Origin: an uncultured Ilumatobacter sp.
Lineage (GTDB): Bacteria > Actinomycetota > Acidimicrobiia > Acidimicrobiales > Ilumatobacteraceae
Direction: 5' to 3'
Length of the DNA: 64,000 nt
Assembly: GCA_905182555.1 (NCBI GenBank)
Contig: CAJJBX010000006.1
Location: forward strand, 123,125-187,124
The translations under genes were made by a program, and so were the position numbers. The stretch's first letter is position 1. Every line of letters starts with the position of its first letter. Below, piece by piece: positions 54,801-63,770 of the stretch. The notes under the pieces were generated by a model that saw only the letters and a program-made list of their open reading frames with translations, did no database searches and was not told the DNA's origin.

Positions 54801-56049
54801 CGCTTCGCCGATTGCGCTGCCGGCCGTCACTCCGACTGGTCCCAACGACCAGGTTGACAAGTGTCCCGGCAGCAGCAACGCCAACGATCAGAAAGCCAAC
54901 CGGCCCTGACACCTGGATGGCGACTGCGAAGAACGCAGCCAACGCCCAAGCCAGCTGAAACTGCGTTTCGAACTTCGCGAAGGCCCGACCCTGATTCGCA
55001 CCCGGAGCATCGCGCTGCACGATGCTCTCGAAGCTGAGCCGCCCGACTGCGGCGACCATGTTCAAGGCACCGGCCAAGATCACTGCGCCTGCGGGGCCAC
55101 CGAGCGCCGCTGTGCCGATACCCGCGACGGCTGCAACCGCCAACGACGAGACCAGCATTGTTTCCTCGCGCATTCGGTTGCGCAGTCGCGGAGCTACGGC
55201 GTTGCCCACCATGGCAACAAGAGCTGACACGCCAACGACCGCCCCAAACCACAGGGTTCCCTGGTCTTGCGAACGTAGCCAGAACGCCAGATGGAAGAAG
55301 GTGAACCCGACGCAACCGCGCAGCACGGTCATCGCAATGGCACCGTTCTGCAAGCTGGCCGACCGCAGCTGCATCGATTCATCCTGATCAACACCGTGCG
55401 CTGCGACGACCTCGGGGGGCAATCGGGTGGCGCTGAAGAACGCCGCGCCGAAGATCAGCATGCCGTAGATCAACGTCGCAGGCGCGCCGACCGTCTTGAG
55501 TAAAATTGCCGCCGGAATCACCGCGATCGCACCGGTCAGGCCGGAAATCAGGCCGAGTTTCGAGTTCGCCTCGACCAACTCATCTTTCGAACGAACGGTC
55601 GACGGCACAAGCGCCGACTTGGACACGACATACGCCTTCTGCAGCACCAGGTTCGCGAAGACCAACGGGAAGAGTGCAAGTGCGTCGATGTAGCGCGCCA
55701 TGAAGAACAGCAGCACGGCGCGGGCGACGGCAATGACCTGGATCACGAAGCGGCGGCCACCAGCCACGCGGTCGATTGCCGGGCCGATCAGCGGGGCGAC
55801 GAAAAGGAACGGAGCAAACCCGATTGCCAGGAAGAGCATGACCCGGGTGCGCGCTGCGGTGAGGTCGATGTCGAAGAAGAGCGAGTCGGCGAGCGCCACG
55901 ACCATCGCCGCGTCGCCCCCCATCATCAGGGCGTGCGTGATCGCTAATCGTCGGAACTTCGACGGTGCCGGCCCGGCGGCAGATGTCGGTCGTTCCACTG
56001 AACTTATAGTAGGCCGCCGAGCTGCAGGACCACGGCGTCTCAGTCGCAC
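54709..56049 (-). CDS. MFS-type membrane transporter
   Basis: Up to 446 residues with 10-12 hydrophobic segments: LMMGGDAAMVVALADSLFFD, VMLFLAIGFAPFLFVAPLIG, ARYIDALALFPLVFANLVLQ, LGLISGLTGAIAVIPAAILL, SLAVAAVAGIGTAALGGPAG, FFAVAIQVSGPVGFLIVGVA. The loop IDRVAGGRRF after TM2 fits an MFS motif-A-like region. The C-terminal 45 residues are Arg-rich and run antisense to the end of the DUF2342 gene. Start uncertain: a GTG at 55998 (VERPTSAAGPAPSKF) is an alternative. Substrate not predictable; drug or lipid export is common in this group. Confidence 0.75.
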   Translation of the reverse strand: MRLRRRGPAARRPTISSVERPTSAAGPAPSKFRRLAITHALMMGGDAAMVVALADSLFFDIDLTAARTRVMLFLAIGFAPFLFVAPLIGPAIDRVAGGRRFVIQVIAVARAVLLFFMARYIDALALFPLVFANLVLQKAYVVSKSALVPSTVRSKDELVEANSKLGLISGLTGAIAVIPAAILLKTVGAPATLIYGMLIFGAAFFSATRLPPEVVAAHGVDQDESMQLRSASLQNGAIAMTVLRGCVGFTFFHLAFWLRSQDQGTLWFGAVVGVSALVAMVGNAVAPRLRNRMREETMLVSSLAVAAVAGIGTAALGGPAGAVILAGALNMVAAVGRLSFESIVQRDAPGANQGRAFAKFETQFQLAWALAAFFAVAIQVSGPVGFLIVGVAAAGTLVNLVVGTSRSDGRQRNRRSVSQRNRNQRPAPAKGRAPRSRSASAPRRRR

Positions 56050-56102
56050 AGGGGGACCCCGTGTGCAGCGGCTTACGAACTCAGCTAGATTGCCCGACTC
56101 GT

Positions 56103-57245
56103 ATGGTTGTTGCCACTCCAGAACGCCCGACCCGCTTCGATATGCCGACGTGGATGCGCTCAGCGCTCGTGTTCGGTTTGATCTACACCTTCCTGGTCGG
56201 CGTCTCCGCCCTCGAAAAGGGCATCAAAATCATGGGCGAGGACACGCAGGAACGCTTGTTCTCGAGTGTCAGCAACCCAATCGCTGGCCTCTGCGTCGGC
56301 ATCCTCGGGACGGTGCTTGTCCAGTCGTCGTCTGCCTCGACATCGGTGATCGTCGGGCTAGTGGCCACGAAAGGCATCAGCGTCGATGCAGCGATTCCGA
56401 TGATCATGGGCGCGAACATCGGTACGACCGTGACCAACACCCTGGTGTCGCTCGGCCACATCAGGCAGCCCGCCGAATTCAAGCGAGCATTTGCGGCCGC
56501 AACGGTGCACGATTTCTTCAACGTGATGGCCGTGGCCGTCCTCCTCCCGCTCGAACTGATGACAGGCGCGATCTCAAAGACCGCGACCTGGGTGAGCGAC
56601 CGGCTGGTTGGTACGGCCGGTTCCGAGTGGAAGAGTCCGGTAAAAGCGTGGGTAAAAAAGCCCGTTGAGTGGATCGTCGACATCGAAGGTGCCATCGGGT
56701 TGAGCGGCAACGTCCTTGGTACGTTCGTCGTCATCACCGGGCTCGCCATCGTGCTGCTTGCGCTCACCTTCATCACGAAGAATATGCGCACGCTTGTCGC
56801 CGACCGCGTCGAAAAATCGGTCAACACTGTGCTTGGCAAGGGATCAGGCTCGGTGGCGATGCTGCTCGGCCTCGTGATCACTGTTGCTGTGCAGTCGTCG
56901 AGCATCACCACCTCGATCCTCATTCCGCTGACCGCCGCCGGCGTATTGTCGTTGCGCAACGCGTATCCGGTCACACTCGGCGCCAACGTCGGCACAACGA
57001 TCACGGCATTGCTCGCTGCACTGGCAGCGTCGGTGCCTGAGGCGCTCACCGTCGGGCTCGCCCACACCACGTTCAACGTGATGGGAATTGGGGTGCTCTA
57101 CGTTCTGCCGTTCGCGCGCGATGTCCCTGTTCGGCTGTCAGAGGGCCTCGCAGAGATCGCCGTCAAGCGTCGCGCTTTGGCCGTCGCGTACGTCATGACA
57201 GCGTTCATTATTCTCCCACTTATCGGTGTTGCCCTGCTCCGATGA
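56103..57245 (+). CDS. Na+/phosphate cotransporter (NptA/PNaS family)
   Basis: An intact protein of about 380 residues of the phosphate:Na+ symporter family. It has two inverted repeats, each with the QSSS and GANIGTT motifs: TVLVQSSSASTSVIVGLVAT and MIMGANIGTTVTNTLVSLGH, then TVAVQSSSITTSILIPLTAA and LGANVGTTITALLAALAASV. Around eight TMs. It imports phosphate with sodium, which complements the Pst system encoded at the end of the window. The PhoU-like gene downstream fits the common nptA-phoU pairing. ATG 56103 is the most likely start. Confidence 0.9.
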   Translation: MVVATPERPTRFDMPTWMRSALVFGLIYTFLVGVSALEKGIKIMGEDTQERLFSSVSNPIAGLCVGILGTVLVQSSSASTSVIVGLVATKGISVDAAIPMIMGANIGTTVTNTLVSLGHIRQPAEFKRAFAAATVHDFFNVMAVAVLLPLELMTGAISKTATWVSDRLVGTAGSEWKSPVKAWVKKPVEWIVDIEGAIGLSGNVLGTFVVITGLAIVLLALTFITKNMRTLVADRVEKSVNTVLGKGSGSVAMLLGLVITVAVQSSSITTSILIPLTAAGVLSLRNAYPVTLGANVGTTITALLAALAASVPEALTVGLAHTTFNVMGIGVLYVLPFARDVPVRLSEGLAEIAVKRRALAVAYVMTAFIILPLIGVALLR

Positions 57246-57412
57246 ATCACTCGCTTCAGATACTTGTCCGAGTATGGGTTAAGGACAACATCACGTTCTC
57301 CCGTCTTGCCAGAAACTCTTAGCACATAATGCTTGGTGCTATTTTCCTTAATGGATGAAACATCATCCCACCTGAGGTTACGCATCTCACCAACACGGAC
57401 ACCGCGGCAGTA
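57246..57412 (-). mobile_element. Tyrosine recombinase fragment
   Basis: Reading the minus strand from about 57412 gives FYCRGVRVGEMRNLRWDDVS, SIKENSTKHYVLRVSGKTGE, RDVVLNPYSDKYLKRVIH. This carries the first catalytic Arg (Y-x-x-G-x-R-x-x-E) and the beta-hairpin Lys region (GKTGER) of tyrosine recombinases, but no start, C-terminal HxxR or Tyr. It lies directly after the nptA stop and is more A/T-rich than its surroundings. It is too small to be a functional element. It may be a relic or a chimeric join in the assembly. Confidence 0.55.
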
Positions 57413-57451
57413 GAAGCCGACATCCGTGACACCGACCAGCGCATCAACCAC

Positions 57452-57934
57452 ATGGAACAGCAATTACGTTCTGAACTGGTTGTCCATGTCACCGTGCAGG
57501 GTTCGTCCGACATCGGTTCGGTACTCGGCATGATCCTGCTCCTCAAGAAGATCGAGCGCATCGGCGATCAGGCGACCAACGTGCTCGACCTCGCCGAGAG
57601 CGGCGTGCGCCTGGCCGGCGAAACCGACACCGAGGCAATGCTCGCAGAGCGCGGATTGATCTCCACGATGTTCGGCGAGGCAGCCGACCTGCTGGCTGAG
57701 TCAAACGCCGAGCGCACCGAGGAGTTCGCCACTCGCATCCTCGCCCTGGTCGCTGAGCACCAAGCCAAGATCGAGAGCTACCTCCACTCTGACCGACCTG
57801 GCCGCGAGGTCGTGCCCCGTGCGATTTACTACCGCTACCTCAAGCGCATCGTCGCCAACCTGCTCGGCATCGTCCGCACCTCCGTCGACCCCCTCCCCTT
57901 GAACGCGACCCAAGAAGACGACAAAGACGACTGA
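57452..57934 (+). CDS. PhoU-like protein, 5' end disturbed
   Basis: 160 residues from ATG 57452: SDIGSVLGMILLLKKIERIG, DQATNVLDLAESGVRLAGET and EEFATRILALVAEHQAKIES. ERIGDQATNVLD is the PhoU helix signature (E/D..R.gDha.ni) with metal-binding residues. The frame is open upstream (THLTNTDTAAVEADIRDTDQ, RINH) in the region that also codes, on the other strand, for the recombinase fragment. The true N-terminus is therefore probably longer and disrupted. It is likely to modulate the adjacent nptA transporter or the Pho system. Confidence 0.7.
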   Translation: MEQQLRSELVVHVTVQGSSDIGSVLGMILLLKKIERIGDQATNVLDLAESGVRLAGETDTEAMLAERGLISTMFGEAADLLAESNAERTEEFATRILALVAEHQAKIESYLHSDRPGREVVPRAIYYRYLKRIVANLLGIVRTSVDPLPLNATQEDDKDD

Positions 57935-57976
57935 ACAGAACGTGACCGCGGAGTCCCGCAGTTCCGGGGCGCCTCG

Positions 57977-58675
57977 TCAGCGCGAATACTTGTATCCCAA
58001 GCCTCGGATGGTGGTGATCAACTGGGGGTGAGTCGGGTCGGTTTCCAACTTGCTCCGCAACCGCTTGATGTGAACGTCGAGCGTCTTCGTGTCGCCGACA
58101 TAATCGTGTCCCCAAATCCGATCGATCAATGTCTCGCGCGGCAGCACGCGACCAGCGTTGACGAGCAGCAGGTGAAGCAGCTCAAACTCCTTCAGCGGAA
58201 GGGCCAGCTCGTCACCTGCGAGGGTAATGCGGTGCGCTTCAGGGTCGAGCATGACGTCGCCCACTTCGATTGTTCCGGTGCCGAGGCCTGCGGTCGAGTC
58301 AGATGTCTCCCCCGAACGTCGAAGCACCGCTCGAATTCGTGCAGCGAGCTCGCGGACTCGGTACGGCTTCGTGACGTAGTCGTCTGCACCGACTTCGAGC
58401 CCGACGACCGTGTCGATCTCCGCGCTCTTGGCGGTGACCATGATGATCGGCACACGGCTCTTCTTGCGGATCTGGCGACAAACCTCGATGCCCGAGAGCC
58501 GGGGCAGCATCACGTCGAGCAAAACCAGATCGGGTGAGACGGCGTCAAACTTTTCGAGCGCGTCGACTCCATCAATGGCCACGTGGACCGTGAACCCCTC
58601 ACGGACGAGGCCAATATTGAGGGCTTCGACAAACGATGGCTCGTCTTCGACGACCAGGATCACGGCTTCACTCAT
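57977..58675 (-). CDS. OmpR/PhoB-type response regulator (RegX3-like)
   Basis: An intact 232-residue regulator. Receiver domain: VILVVEDEPSFVEALNIGLV, phospho-acceptor Asp in PDLVLLDVMLPRLSGIEVCR, VPIIMVTAKSAEIDTVVGLE and VGADDYVTKPYRVREL. C-terminal winged helix: HRITLAGDELALPLKEFELL, GRVLPRETLIDRIWGHDYVG, DTKTLDVHIKRLRSKLE, ITTIRGLGYKYSR. Its ATG overlaps the stop of the kinase gene, which identifies the pair as the phosphate two-component system. Confidence 0.92.
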   Translation of the reverse strand: MSEAVILVVEDEPSFVEALNIGLVREGFTVHVAIDGVDALEKFDAVSPDLVLLDVMLPRLSGIEVCRQIRKKSRVPIIMVTAKSAEIDTVVGLEVGADDYVTKPYRVRELAARIRAVLRRSGETSDSTAGLGTGTIEVGDVMLDPEAHRITLAGDELALPLKEFELLHLLLVNAGRVLPRETLIDRIWGHDYVGDTKTLDVHIKRLRSKLETDPTHPQLITTIRGLGYKYSR

Positions 58676-59925
58676 CGGGCATGCTCACCTTCTGTGGCGG
58701 GGTTGTTTCCGCCGGAGCGCGAGGCCGATCGGACGCTGGCTGCACTCCGGCCGAATAGGACCGATCGACTGAATCGTCAACTTCGGGCGTTGGCCCAAGA
58801 AGTCGGGCGGGGAGGCGAAAGGTAAACGTCGACCCTGCGCCTTCCTGCGATTGCACAGATACAACGCCCCCGTGGTTGTTCGCGACGTGCCGCACGATGG
58901 CAAGGCCCAACCCGGTTCCACCGGTCTGTCGGGCACGCGCCTTGTCAACCCGATAGAACCGTTCGAACACTCGGTCGAGATCAGCGGCGGGGATCCCGAC
59001 GCCTTGGTCGACGACCATGACTTCGACCCACCGTTCGTTGCGACGGATGCTGACTTGCACCACCGTGCCTTCGTCGCTGTATTTGACGGCGTTCTCGACG
59101 AGGTTGCCGATGGCGGAAGCCAACTGTGCCCGGTCGGCACGAATCCACAGTCGATCCACTGTGTCGACAGTTTCGACGTCGACCTCGTGGCCATCAGCTG
59201 CCATCCGGCCTCGGGCCACGGCTTCTCCAACGACCGCCCTCAGGTCGACTTCGTCGTCAAGATGATGGCTCAACTCAATGCGTGACAACTTGAGCAAGTC
59301 ATCGATTGTTCGTGCCGCACGGTGTGACTCTTCGACGACTCGGGTCGACAGTGTGTTGATCACCGTTTGATCGGTTTCATCGGCGAGCATTTCTGCCAAA
59401 ACCGCTATGGCGCCGACCGGCGTTTTAAGTTCATGCGAAATGTTTGCCACGAAGTCGGTGCGCATCGAGTCAATCCGGACACGTTCGCTGATGTCGTCGA
59501 TCGTGGCCACTGCGCCGCCGCGCGGGATCGGCATCGCGTCAATGCTCAATGTGGTCTTTGGTGGGCCCTGAAGTTCCACGATTCGTCCTGCTCGCTCACC
59601 CGACCGCACCTCGGTAAAGAGTTGCTGCAGGTGTGCATCCACAATAACGCCGGCGTGCGTGCCCGTGAGGGCGTCGGCGGCGCCATTGCGCTGGAAGCGC
59701 GCGAAGAGCGCCTGCGTGCTCAACGGCGGTCCCATAGGATGGGCGCCTTTGGAGGCGGCTGGCTCGAGCGCTGCCGGCGGCTGCGCCTGGCCCGCTGGTT
59801 GGTTGGTTGCTTGCATCATGGGAGCGCCGAGCTGACCGATCGCCGTCGATCGCCCATCGTGCCAGAACTACTCCGGTCGCGAGACCGATCACCACTCCAG
59901 CAAGCAACGCGACAATCAGGGGCAC
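58668..59925 (-). CDS. Phosphate sensor histidine kinase (SenX3-like), frameshifted near the start
   Basis: About 419 residues. The N-terminal TM (MPLIVALLAGVVIGLATGVV) is in the frame from 59925, which breaks near 59820. The main frame then gives a short PAS-like part, the H-box RTDFVANISHELKTPVGAIA with the phospho-accepting His, N-box IGNLVENAVKYSDEGTVVQV, and G boxes VVDQGVGIPAADLDRVFERF and GTGLGLAIVRHVANNHGGVV. One indel fuses the halves. It senses phosphate status through PhoU and the Pst transporter encoded next to it. The stop overlaps the regulator start. Confidence 0.85.
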
Positions 59926-59933
59926 GGCAGACT

Positions 59934-60665
59934 TCAGCTTTGGCCAGCTGGAACGATGACACCGTCGACGATCTCGGGCGGGTCGTTGTCGCTCTCGGCG
60001 TACGGATGCTCAGGGACCCAGCCATCGACGATGTAGCGAACGCGGTCGCCGACGTTGACAGCATGGTCGCCTATCCGCTCATAAAAACGAGCGACCACGG
60101 CGAGTTGCACAGCGACCTGCAGGTCGATCGTCCCAGCGGCATGGCTCTCGAAGATCACCTGGATGAACTGGCGTTGCAAATCGTCGAGATACGAATCCAT
60201 GTCGTGCAGTGCTGCGGCACGGGGGCCATCGAGATTGAGATACGCCTCAGTTGATTCCTTGAACAGCACACGCGCCTGGTTGCCCATCTTCTGAATGACG
60301 CCACGCAGGCTTGGATCGAGATCGTGGCCGTAGATACGGCGAGCCGCTTTGCAGATGTTGACGCACAGATCGGCGGAGCGCTCAATATCGGCAATGATCT
60401 TGATGGCTGAAACAAGCGAACGAAGGTCGGAGGCGACCGGGGCTTGCAACGCAATCACACTGAAGCATCGTTCTTCAAGCTCGACCGCCTTGGCGTCGTA
60501 TTCGTTGTCACCGAGAATGACGTACTCAGCCGCCTCGAGGTCGCCGTCGAGGAGGATTTGGGTGGCACGCGGCACGAGTTCGGTGACTCCAGCGCCCATT
60601 TGCGCGATGCCATCGCGGATTTCGGTCAACTGCTCGTGGAAGTTGGAGCGAAGTTCTTTCGACAT
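59934..60665 (-). CDS. phoU: Phosphate transport regulator PhoU
   Basis: An intact 243-residue PhoU with two three-helix repeats: RSNFHEQLTEIRDGIAQMGA, ELVPRATQILLDGDLEAAEY, SLVSAIKIIADIERSADLCV and VVARFYERIGDHAVNVGDRV. The two E/D...R.gDha-type motifs that bind metal are present. It negatively regulates the Pst transporter and kinase. It begins one base after the pstB stop and precedes the kinase, matching the usual pst-phoU order. Confidence 0.95.
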   Translation of the reverse strand: MSKELRSNFHEQLTEIRDGIAQMGAGVTELVPRATQILLDGDLEAAEYVILGDNEYDAKAVELEERCFSVIALQAPVASDLRSLVSAIKIIADIERSADLCVNICKAARRIYGHDLDPSLRGVIQKMGNQARVLFKESTEAYLNLDGPRAAALHDMDSYLDDLQRQFIQVIFESHAAGTIDLQVAVQLAVVARFYERIGDHAVNVGDRVRYIVDGWVPEHPYAESDNDPPEIVDGVIVPAGQS

Positions 60666-61575
60666 CAGCCGAACCGTCCCGTCACGTAGTCCTGCGTCGC
60701 CTGCATGGCAGGGTTGGCAAAGATCTTCTCAGTCGTGGCCATTTCGATCAGCTTGCCAGGTTTGCCGGTTCCTTCGATCGTGAAGAAGCCGGTGCGGTCG
60801 CTGACTCGCGCCGCCTGCTGCATGTTGTGCGTGACGATCACGATGTTGTAGGTGCGTTTCAGGTCCAGCATCAATTCCTCGATCGCCAACGTCGAGATCG
60901 GATCGAGCGCCGAGCACGGCTCGTCCATCAGGAGCACGTCAGGCGACACGGCAATCGCGCGGGCGATGCAGAGGCGCTGCTGTTGGCCACCGGACAGGCT
61001 CGAACCCGGCTTATCGAGACGATCCTTCACCTCGTTCCAGAGGTTGGCACCACGCAGCGACTCCTCGACGAGCTCGGCCCCTTCGGTTTTGCTCAGCCGC
61101 TTGGAGTTGAGCCTCTTACCGGCCAGCACGTTGTCAGCAATCGACATGGTCGGGAACGGGTTGGGGCGTTGGAACACCATGCCGATCTTGCGTCGGACCG
61201 CTACTGGATCCACACCGGGACCGTAGAGGTTCTTGTCGTTGATGACGACGCTGCCTTCGACGTAGGCGCCGTCAATGTATCGTTCATCCGGTTTAGCGAG
61301 CGCAGAAACGTCGACTTGCCACAGCCCGACGGGCCGATCAGCGCAGTGATCGACTGCGGGTTGATCGTCATCGAAACGTCTGCCACCGCCTTGAACGCTC
61401 CGTAGTAGATGTTGAGATCGTTGACGTCGATGCGGTTCGGCAAGTCAACCGGCGCATTCGGGTCAGATTCGACCGCCGAGCCGGTGCCGGCGTGAGTCGC
61501 TTGTGGGGAGTCGGACATGGTCGCTGCGCCGTTCTGAGTCGAAAGGAGATGGCTTGAAGTTACCGAGCGGTTCAT
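60665..61575 (-). CDS. pstB: Phosphate ABC transporter ATPase PstB, frameshifted
   Basis: About 304 residues. Frame 1: [20 protein letters not shown], Walker A in [20 protein letters not shown]. Near 61281 one base shifts the reading; the second frame continues with [60 protein letters not shown], Walker [21 protein letters not shown] and [18 protein letters not shown]. As a core gene of the Pst operon, its break is hard to explain biologically. ATG 61575 overlaps the pstA stop; ATG 61518 is an alternative start. Confidence 0.9.
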
Positions 61576-62681
61576 TTCAGACCCTTGGGCTTGAGGATGG
61601 AAGAAAGGATACGGGCCCCGGTGAAAAGGACCGCCACGATGATGACGAGGGTGAGTGCCGACGCCCACGCCCGATCGAGGCTTGCGTCACGCGGCAACGT
61701 CGGAAATGCGTAGGAGTTGTAGGTGAAGACGGGCAGTGTCGCCATGCGTCCCGAGAACGGGTTGTAGTTGACACCTTGAGCAATGCCCACGGTGATGAGG
61801 AGCGGCGCTGTTTCACCGATCACGCGAGCGATCGACAGCACAATGCCGGTCAAAATGCCGGCGATTGCAGTAGGCAGGACGATCTTGGCGATCGTCCTCC
61901 ACTTCGCGACGCCCAAGGCGTACGACGCCTCGCGCAGTTCGTTTGGGACAAGGCGCAGCATTTCTTCAGACGCACGAACAACGACGGGCGTCATCAACAA
62001 CGTGAGCGCAACGGCTCCAGCGAGACCCGATCGGTGGCCGGGGCCATCGACAAGAACGAAGAGCGCGTAGGCAAACAGGCCTGCGACGATCGAAGGGATC
62101 CCGGTCATCACGTCGACCAACCCGGTGACCCGCTTGGAAAAGCGAGTCTTGCCGCCGTACTCAACGAGATAGATGGCAGTGAACAGTCCGAACGGTACGG
62201 AGAAAGTTGCCGCCAGCGCAGTGATGATCAACGTGCCGATGATGGCGTGGTATGCGCCGCCACCCTCACCAACGACGCCGCGCATCGTCTCGGAATAGAA
62301 GGTCCAATCGAATCGATTTGAGCCACGCTCCACAACGGTCCAGACAACCGAGACGAGCGGCAGTAGGACCACGGCAAAGGAACTTGTCATGACCGCAGTG
62401 GCGAGCCGATCGGTCGCATGACGCTTCGACTCAACAATGCGCGAGACGACGTATGTGCCAATGATGTAGGCCAAGATCGTCACAATCACCCAGCGTGCCC
62501 AGTTGACGCTGCCCGACGGCAACCACGTCAGCGCTCCGAGAACGACGGCACCACCAAAGACCGCAAACGTGCCTTTGCCGGCAAGTTCGCCACTCGTGAT
62601 GTCGCCCCCGCCGCCGACTTCGTTGTCGCGATCGCGGTCGCGGTCGCGGTCGCGGTCGAGATGGTCGGTGGTCAACATCAT
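61572..62681 (-). CDS. pstA: Phosphate ABC transporter permease PstA
   Basis: An intact 369-residue permease. It starts with an unusual Asp-Arg repeat ([18 protein letters not shown]) encoded by a 6-bp tandem repeat. The TM domain follows: [15 protein letters not shown] stretch, [40 protein letters not shown] and [20 protein letters not shown] (EAA coupling loop), [15 protein letters not shown]. Length is above the typical 290 because of the N-terminal tail and two extra TMs. It overlaps pstC and pstB by four bases each. Confidence 0.93.
   Translation of the reverse strand: MMLTTDHLDRDRDRDRDRDNEVGGGGDITSGELAGKGTFAVFGGAVVLGALTWLPSGSVNWARWVIVTILAYIIGTYVVSRIVESKRHATDRLATAVMTSSFAVVLLPLVSVVWTVVERGSNRFDWTFYSETMRGVVGEGGGAYHAIIGTLIITALAATFSVPFGLFTAIYLVEYGGKTRFSKRVTGLVDVMTGIPSIVAGLFAYALFVLVDGPGHRSGLAGAVALTLLMTPVVVRASEEMLRLVPNELREASYALGVAKWRTIAKIVLPTAIAGILTGIVLSIARVIGETAPLLITVGIAQGVNYNPFSGRMATLPVFTYNSYAFPTLPRDASLDRAWASALTLVIIVAVLFTGARILSSILKPKGLK
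62625..62660. repeat. 6-bp coding repeat in pstA
   Basis: Six consecutive hexamers of the GTCGCG type (variants ATCGCG and GTCGAG), encoding Arg-Asp repeats near the start of PstA. Being in frame, changes in copy number alter tail length but not the reading frame. Confidence 0.85.
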
Positions 62682-63658
62682 CCGTCAGCTCCAGTGAATC
62701 CAGTGTCGGCAACGCGACGTGCGAGTGCATTGACCCCAAAGGTGATGATGAACAGCACCAGACCGGTTGCGATGAGTCGATTAACCTCAAGGCCAGACGA
62801 CTCCGGGAACTGCAGGGCGATGTTCGCAGCGATCGTGTTCGAGTTCGAGTTCGTAATGATGTTCCAGAAGTATCCGTCGGCCGGCGACAGGATCATGGCG
62901 ACGGCCATCGTCTCGCCGAGCGCACGGCCCAGGCCGAGCATCGCTCCGGAGATCACACCCGAGCGACCGTACGGGAGCACTGCTTGGCGGATCATCTCCC
63001 AACGGGTTGCGCCGAGGGCCAGCGAGGCCTCTTCGTGCAGCCGCGGGGTCTGCAGGAACACTTCTCGAGAAATTGCCGTGATGATCGGCAGCACCATGAC
63101 GGCCAGCACGATGCCGACGGTCAGCGTGGTCCGGCCGCTGGTCGACACATTCACGTCGGAGCCGAAGAACGGCAGCCACGAGGCGTAGTCGTCGAGCCAG
63201 GGATACAGCGTGCGCGAGAGGATCGGAGCCAGGACCGTGATGCCCCAGATGCCGAAGACGACGCTGGGAATGGCGGCGAGAAGATCAATGAAGTACCCAA
63301 GGGTCTGCGACAGCCGCTTCGGCGCGTAATGGCTGATGTACACAGCGACTGCGACAGCGATCGGTGTGGCGATCAGTAGGGCGATCATGGCGATGTAGAC
63401 CGTGCCGAGCACCAGCGGACCGACATATCCAAAGAATGAATCGCCACCACGCTCGAGGTCGGACTTGTCGCTTGCCGTAAAGACCGGCAGCCCTTCCTTA
63501 ACGAGGAAGAGAGCAACAGCACCGAGGGTGACCAGGATCAGTGTGGCCGCGCCGAAGGAGAGACCAAAGAAGACCTTGTCGCCTGTCTTGGAGATCTTTT
63601 CGTCACCGAATGGCGTGTCGGGCTCGGTTGGTTGCTTCGGGTTGTCAATGATCGTCAC
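62678..63658 (-). CDS. pstC: Phosphate ABC transporter permease PstC
   Basis: An intact 326-residue permease with about six TMs: FGAATLILVTLGAVALFLVK, VGPLVLGTVYIAMIALLIAT, GYFIDLLAAIPSVVFGIWGI, RTTLTVGIVLAVMVLPIITA, HEEASLALGATRWEMIRQAV (EAA loop) and GLGRALGETMAVAMILSPAD. It pairs with PstA. The gap to pstS of about 110 bases contains a long hairpin. Confidence 0.95.
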   Translation of the reverse strand: MTIIDNPKQPTEPDTPFGDEKISKTGDKVFFGLSFGAATLILVTLGAVALFLVKEGLPVFTASDKSDLERGGDSFFGYVGPLVLGTVYIAMIALLIATPIAVAVAVYISHYAPKRLSQTLGYFIDLLAAIPSVVFGIWGITVLAPILSRTLYPWLDDYASWLPFFGSDVNVSTSGRTTLTVGIVLAVMVLPIITAISREVFLQTPRLHEEASLALGATRWEMIRQAVLPYGRSGVISGAMLGLGRALGETMAVAMILSPADGYFWNIITNSNSNTIAANIALQFPESSGLEVNRLIATGLVLFIITFGVNALARRVADTGFTGADG

Positions 63659-63711
63659 TGCGGCACATCTCCGAATTCGTCAGCACCGAAGTGCCAGGGA
63701 ACGTGAGTGAC

Positions 63712-63746
63712 GGCGAGTCGGTCCAAACAATTGGGACCGACTCGCC
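63712..63746. terminator. 13-bp hairpin between pstS and pstC
   Basis: GGCGAGTCGGTCC (63712-63724), a 9-base loop, then GGACCGACTCGCC (63734-63746): a perfect 13-bp stem. No T run follows on either strand. In pst operons such structures often stabilise the abundant pstS transcript or attenuate the downstream genes. A terminator role is less certain. Confidence 0.6.
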
Positions 63747-63770
63747 GCCTGACTCTGGTTGGGGGGATGA

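Noticed and set aside
57246..57412. Functional integrase gene or att site
   Set aside because: Only the Arg-I and Lys regions are present. The HxxR and Tyr parts, a start and flanking repeats are missing.
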